Positions 60,397-64,000 of a stretch of DNA of 64,000 bases are shown here, one piece after another. Source of the stretch: Polyangiaceae bacterium. Lineage in GTDB: Bacteria > Myxococcota_A > Polyangia > Polyangiales > Polyangiaceae. Position numbers and translations under genes: made by a program. Positions within the stretch are counted from its first letter, which is position 1. Each line of letters opens with the position of its first letter. Location of the stretch: assembly GCA_041389725.1 (NCBI GenBank), contig JAWKRG010000002.1, positions 558,001 through 622,000 on the forward strand. Direction: 5' to 3'. Below the pieces are notes generated by a model. The model was not told where the DNA came from. It made no database searches and was given only the letters and a program-made list of their open reading frames with translations.

Positions 60397-61928
60397 GCCT
60401 TCAGGAACGGCAACGCCTCGCCAGCGGCGTTCACCACCGCCGGCGAGTACTTCTGATAGCCAGCGTACCAAGTCTCGGTCGCCCAGAACTGCAAGCCGTA
60501 GCCACCGCCGGGGACGGCTTCATAGTCTGCTGGGGCGAGCCCCATGGCCTGCATGGCAGTGCCCAACCACTGGTTGTACAGCAACCCGCAGTGCGTGACC
60601 TCGCCCGAAGGATCGCCACCACCGTCGTGGGCCACGACGCCAGTGTTGCGGTAGTCAGCGTAGCTTCCGGTCTTGAGCCAACCACCCGCCCCACCCATGG
60701 TGACCACGGGCAAGCCGATGGGATCGTGGGTGTAGGGGCCGGACTCCTGCGTCCAGAACATCAAGCAGGAATCGAGCAACGTACCGTTGACGTCCTGCAC
60801 GGCGTCGAGCTTCGTCGCCAAGTCCATGAACACGTGCTCGAAGATGCCCTGCTGAGCAGCAACCATGAGCGCCTGGCGATCGCTTGCGTGAGATTTGTGT
60901 GCCACCTCCTGATGCCATTCCAGCGTCGTGTCCGAAAACCAACCCGAAGCGCCGCTGTCCCACAGATCCCCGATGCAGAGCGTCACGATGCGCGAGGTAT
61001 TGCAGGCCAGCGCGGCAACGACCACGTCGTTGAGCAATTGCCAGAACTCGATGTGCTTGTTCAGGTCCCGATAGAGGCCACCCTGTAGAATGTCACCGCT
61101 ATCCTTGGTTGGCGTCGTGATGTCGTTGCACGACACCTGCACCTTCAGCCGCCGCTCGATCTCGTCCAGCCGCGCGATGTGGTCGTCCAAGCGCTGCTTG
61201 TCTCGCGCCGAGAGCCGTCGATTCGAGTTGCGCAGTCGCTTGTAGTCCTCCAGCACGCGGTCGACGATCGGCGATCGCTGTTGTTGGGCATTGCCGGGGT
61301 CCTTGTAGACCTGCTTGAAGAGCTCCAGCGAGCTCTTCTCGGCGTGGAGCTTCTCGATGGGACTGCTCGTGTCCTGGGGATTGGTGTGCCCCCAGGACAC
61401 GCCGCCATCCCCCACCACCATGCTGCGCATCAAGACCGAGGACAGGTCCGTGTAGAACTTGGGGGAGTACGCCAAGAGCTGATCGCAGGTAGGCTTGTAC
61501 TCCCGCTCGTTGTCGGTGCTGTCACCGTAGTTCCCCAAAGAACCACCGCGGTGGTGGGCGATGTAGAAGCCCAGGTCGAGGCCGCGCAGCAGATTCATCT
61601 TGGCGGCGAGGCCCGAGGTCAGCGCGCTCGCCGTCAGTACGGGCGACAGCGAAGGTTTGGCGCCCGTCGTGTCCAGCGCCAGGTCGCCGCGACGCACGGT
61701 GTAGCCCGCGTAGCTCTGCGTATCGGTCAGGGTACTCTGCTGCGGGTACATGTTCGACCCTAGCAACCCGCCGTGTTCACTGCGCATGGCGATGAAACGC
61801 CGCGGGTCGCCCGTGGTTGCGGCTCGGGCCTCGCTGCCCTCGAGTAGCGACGGCAAGAGCGGGAGCGCCACGGTCAGTCCCCCCAGGCCGCGGAGCACCT
61901 GCCGGCGGCTCAGCTTCACGTTATTCAC
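60393..61928 (-). CDS. DUF1552-family Tat-exported protein (cassette 2)
   Basis: The 511-residue product starts MNNVKLSRRQVLRGLGG, a twin-arginine signal. DUF1552 features include RRFIAMRSEHGGLLGSNMYP, KMNLLRGLDLGFYIAHHRGG, and the C-terminal MFWTQESGPYTHDP with VVTMGGAGGWLKTGSY. It is a paralogue of the protein at 11668-13131 but clearly diverged. The start overlaps the end of the upstream DUF1592 gene by 8 nt and the stop overlaps the BNR lipoprotein start by 4 nt, so the three genes form one unit. Confidence 0.9.
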   Translation of the reverse strand: MNNVKLSRRQVLRGLGGLTVALPLLPSLLEGSEARAATTGDPRRFIAMRSEHGGLLGSNMYPQQSTLTDTQSYAGYTVRRGDLALDTTGAKPSLSPVLTASALTSGLAAKMNLLRGLDLGFYIAHHRGGSLGNYGDSTDNEREYKPTCDQLLAYSPKFYTDLSSVLMRSMVVGDGGVSWGHTNPQDTSSPIEKLHAEKSSLELFKQVYKDPGNAQQQRSPIVDRVLEDYKRLRNSNRRLSARDKQRLDDHIARLDEIERRLKVQVSCNDITTPTKDSGDILQGGLYRDLNKHIEFWQLLNDVVVAALACNTSRIVTLCIGDLWDSGASGWFSDTTLEWHQEVAHKSHASDRQALMVAAQQGIFEHVFMDLATKLDAVQDVNGTLLDSCLMFWTQESGPYTHDPIGLPVVTMGGAGGWLKTGSYADYRNTGVVAHDGGGDPSGEVTHCGLLYNQWLGTAMQAMGLAPADYEAVPGGGYGLQFWATETWYAGYQKYSPAVVNAAGEALPFLKA

Positions 61929-63714
61929 CGAAGTTCCTTTCGCGAAAAGCCGGAGTGAGCGCTACAGCGCGAATGACGTCGCGTAGGCTCTGGCCCTTGA
62001 GCATGCGGCCGTGCAGATCGGCTAGCTCACACGCATCGCGTGCGATGTTTTCTTCTCGACCGAAGGTGAAACGAAAGTAGAGCCGCGCGAAGCAACTGTG
62101 CAGCTTGCCGCTCTTCAGCATCTGGTCCTGGAGTTCCAGGCCATCACTGACCTGGGTGCTTCCATCCTCGATGTCGATGCGCGGAGTGACCTGGGTGTCG
62201 ACGGGCTTTTCGCCTTTGACCTCACCAGTCAACAAGTCGATGAGCTTCTCGTTCTGGCGCGGACGGCCGAGGGCATCGAAGTTCTCTGTGGCAAAGCCCA
62301 GGGGATTGATTTGGGCCGTGTGGCAGTTCGCGCAGGAGCCTCCCCCGGTCAGTGCCTCCACGACTTCACGTGAAGTGGCGTCAGTGGCCAGTTCCGGCGT
62401 TACCGCCATCACGTTGGCGGGTGGCGGTGCCAGGTCGTCACACAAGAGCGCCCGGCGCACGAAGACGCCCTTCATGATGGGCCGGGTGTTGGCAGAACCC
62501 GTCACCAGCATCGCGCCCCGAGTGAGCAGGCCCCTGCGCTCGGGCTCGGCGAAGTCGGGCGGCGTCGTGCTGCCATCCCACTTCCCTACGCCATACAACT
62601 GCGCGAGTTCGTCGGACCTGGCGAAGGACTTCGTGCTGGTGAAGATCTCGTCGAACTGCGAACTCTGATCGTAGCCGTAGTAGGTGCCCATGTCGGCGAC
62701 CTCGTCGAACATGTCCTGTCGTAGCTGTGCGGACGGGGTCAGGTCGCCCCGCAAGGCGTCGAAAGCCGGAGTGCCCAGCAGCGAGTTGAGCTGCGCTACG
62801 TCCGACCTCAAGAACCACTCCGCGAAGAACTGCCGCACGGTGGCTCGGCTCCGCGGGTCCTCGAACAAGCGCGTGATCTGCGCGTCGTAGACTTCCGGCT
62901 TCAACAGGTCGCCGCTGCGCGCGGTCCCCAGCAGCTCCTCGTCGGGCGTGCTCTGCCAAAAGTGGTAGGAGAGCCGAGCGGCCAGCTCGTAGGCGCCGAG
63001 CTGATAGACGTCCTTTGCCGTCGTGGCCGCCTGTTCACCGTGCTCCACGAAGAACAGGAAGTGCGGTGCGGCGAAGAACTGCGAGGCCACGTCTGCCCAG
63101 TCATCGCGATCGAAGGGGGCGGCACCGGCCACCTCGCGATAGAAGCTCACGTCTTCGTCGCTGATCGCGCGACGCATCACTCGCTCGCCGAAGGTGCGGA
63201 TGAAGTCGTCCAGACACACATCGTCGTTGCTGCCGTCTGCGTCGGCTGCGCACGCGCCAGCGACGGCCGCCAAGCGCGCGTCCGTCGAGGTGAGTTCCTT
63301 GCCGAGGGATACCGCCAAGTCGTACACGCGGTCCGCGTGCTGCTGCGTGACACTCTGGGAGACGCGCGTGAAGCCGCCCCAGTGGTGGTTCGGGCCCTCT
63401 CGCGGGTCGGCGGGTACCGCGTCGAACACGGGCTGCAGCTGCGACCAGATTTGATCCGCTTCCTGGGGAAGAACGCCGACGATCAGGTCACGATAGCTGT
63501 TCTCCAACTGGACACGGGTGAGCCGTCGCAGCGGCACGGCTTCCGGCGCGACCCCCGCCTTGCACGCGAAGACCGGCGTCGACTCCACGGGTCCCGGGCC
63601 GGGAGTGCTGCCTCCCCCTTCACCACCCTTGGTGGTGATGTCCCCCACGCAGCCCGCCGCCAAGACACCGATGACGGCGGCAAGTCCCGGGAGGGAGTAA
63701 TTGACGATGCGCAT
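61921..63714 (-). CDS. DUF1592-family secreted lipoprotein with CxxCH motif (cassette 2)
   Basis: The 597-residue product has signal peptide MRIVNYSLPGLAAVIGVLAA with lipidated Cys 22. DUF1587/1592/1588/1585 landmarks are VPLRRLTRVQLENSYRDLIV, APHFLFFVEHGEQA, ELAARLSYHFWQSTPDEELL, ERRGLLTRGAMLVTGSAN, and GGSCANCHTAQINPLGFA with the CxxCH motif. It ends LARLYFRFTFGREE-like (FARLYFRFTFGREENIA). It is longer than the cassette 1 homologue by about 75 residues. ATG 63714 is chosen as the start of the leader. It is divergent from the sigma-factor gene at 63906. Confidence 0.9.
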   Translation of the reverse strand: MRIVNYSLPGLAAVIGVLAAGCVGDITTKGGEGGGSTPGPGPVESTPVFACKAGVAPEAVPLRRLTRVQLENSYRDLIVGVLPQEADQIWSQLQPVFDAVPADPREGPNHHWGGFTRVSQSVTQQHADRVYDLAVSLGKELTSTDARLAAVAGACAADADGSNDDVCLDDFIRTFGERVMRRAISDEDVSFYREVAGAAPFDRDDWADVASQFFAAPHFLFFVEHGEQAATTAKDVYQLGAYELAARLSYHFWQSTPDEELLGTARSGDLLKPEVYDAQITRLFEDPRSRATVRQFFAEWFLRSDVAQLNSLLGTPAFDALRGDLTPSAQLRQDMFDEVADMGTYYGYDQSSQFDEIFTSTKSFARSDELAQLYGVGKWDGSTTPPDFAEPERRGLLTRGAMLVTGSANTRPIMKGVFVRRALLCDDLAPPPANVMAVTPELATDATSREVVEALTGGGSCANCHTAQINPLGFATENFDALGRPRQNEKLIDLLTGEVKGEKPVDTQVTPRIDIEDGSTQVSDGLELQDQMLKSGKLHSCFARLYFRFTFGREENIARDACELADLHGRMLKGQSLRDVIRAVALTPAFRERNFGE

Positions 63715-63905
63715 GTTCGGCCTGCAGAGCAAACCTCGGTCCATCCGCGAAACCAGCCAAAACATGCGGAAAGCCCAAGACACGGCGCTGTCGGCAGGCA
63801 CGCAGAACGCTCTCGGTTCCAGCCGGAACGAATCGCGTTCCAGACCGGCGACGGCGCCGCGAGACGGGAACCCCAAGCACCTAGGCCCGTGTAACCGGGC
63901 AGCGC

Positions 63906-64000
63906 ATGATGGCCTTTCCCTTGGCGAGCGAGCCCATTCCCCGGTCGTCGGAGCTCGATCCTGGCGTTCTCGAGCGTTGCCAGCGCGGCGACCCTGTGGC
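63906..64000 (+). CDS. ECF-type sigma factor, N-terminal fragment (cut by window edge)
   Basis: From ATG 63906 (or 63909) the frame is open to the edge, 31 codons, reading MMAFPLASEPIPRSSELDP then GVLERCQRGDPVA. The LERCQRGDP segment is the start of sigma region 2 in many myxobacterial extracytoplasmic-function sigma factors. Regions 2 and 4 lie beyond the window, so the call rests on this short motif and on position. The 191 bp between this start and the DUF1592 gene contain no other gene. Confidence 0.55.
   Translation, partial: MMAFPLASEPIPRSSELDPGVLERCQRGDPV

Noticed and set aside
1..64000. tRNA, rRNA, riboswitch, integrase or intact IS element
   Set aside because: None was seen by eye: no tRNA-like GGTTCGAATCC arm, no transposase motifs and no attachment-site duplication. 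A covariance-model scan would be needed to exclude small RNAs.

Overview
The window reads as chromosomal DNA of a myxobacterium, most likely a Polyangiales/Sorangium-type member of the Myxococcota. This is inferred from the very high G+C, the frequent GTG starts, the unusual density of secreted lipoproteins with Gly/Ser/Ala-rich or Pro-rich linkers, the paired DUF1592/DUF1552 cassettes, the Ser/Thr kinase-like proteins with DUF4388, and many short cysteine-rich secreted proteins. No rRNA, tRNA, CRISPR array, intact insertion sequence or prophage was seen. About 53 genes are supported. The first and last are cut by the window edges.

Layout. 1-9958: the N-terminus of a PGM1-related ligase (-), an envelope protein, a DUF72 protein, two Cys-rich lipoproteins, a 6-phosphofructo-2-kinase/fructose-2,6-bisphosphatase-like enzyme, a lipoprotein and an AarF/ABC1 kinase. 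10097-13741: first DUF1592-DUF1552 cassette with a trailing Cys-rich lipoprotein. 13764-27556: peroxiredoxin-YCII fusion, MutS2, an aspartoacylase-type deacylase, a VWA-like lipoprotein, a Rieske protein, a GH1 lipoprotein coupled to a GNAT, a pseudokinase, a small membrane protein, an alpha/beta hydrolase and an exported protein. 27706-37714: a lipoprotein, then a complete MoxR/Bat-type operon (MoxR, DUF58, a DUF4381-like protein, BatA, a BatB-BatC fusion, BatD, BatE) whose last five junctions are 4-nt stop/start overlaps. 37715-38052: a decayed gene fragment between inverted repeats. 38053-44377: EF-G-like GTPase, VanW protein, acidic protein, Cys-rich lipoprotein, TerB-like protein. 44514-49208: a tight five-gene run (exported protein, SRPBCC protein, MoaD-like, divergent RNase HII, MATE transporter). 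49291-58077: two lipoproteins, MscS channel, multiheme cytochrome c lipoprotein, Ser/Thr kinase with GYF-like and DUF4388 modules, acyl-CoA dehydrogenase. 58130-60396: a probable selenocysteine-containing ArsC-like protein and two lipoproteins. 60393-63714: second DUF1592-DUF1552 cassette. 63906-end: start of an ECF sigma factor.

The most notable item is 58130-58468 (-). An ArsC/Spx-type thioredoxin-fold gene is interrupted by one in-frame UGA exactly where the first Cys of a CxxC motif belongs. It is followed 17 nt later by a GGUC loop on a perfect 7-bp stem, closely resembling the SECIS hairpin of E. coli fdhF. Read conventionally, the gene would be annotated as a truncated 94-residue protein lacking its active site.

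Functionally the region is dominated by the cell envelope: lipoproteins, the Bat/MoxR complex, VanW, MscS, MATE and the secreted DUF1592/1552 and heme proteins. Housekeeping genes (mutS2, an EF-G paralogue, an RNase HII-like gene, acyl-CoA dehydrogenase) are interspersed.
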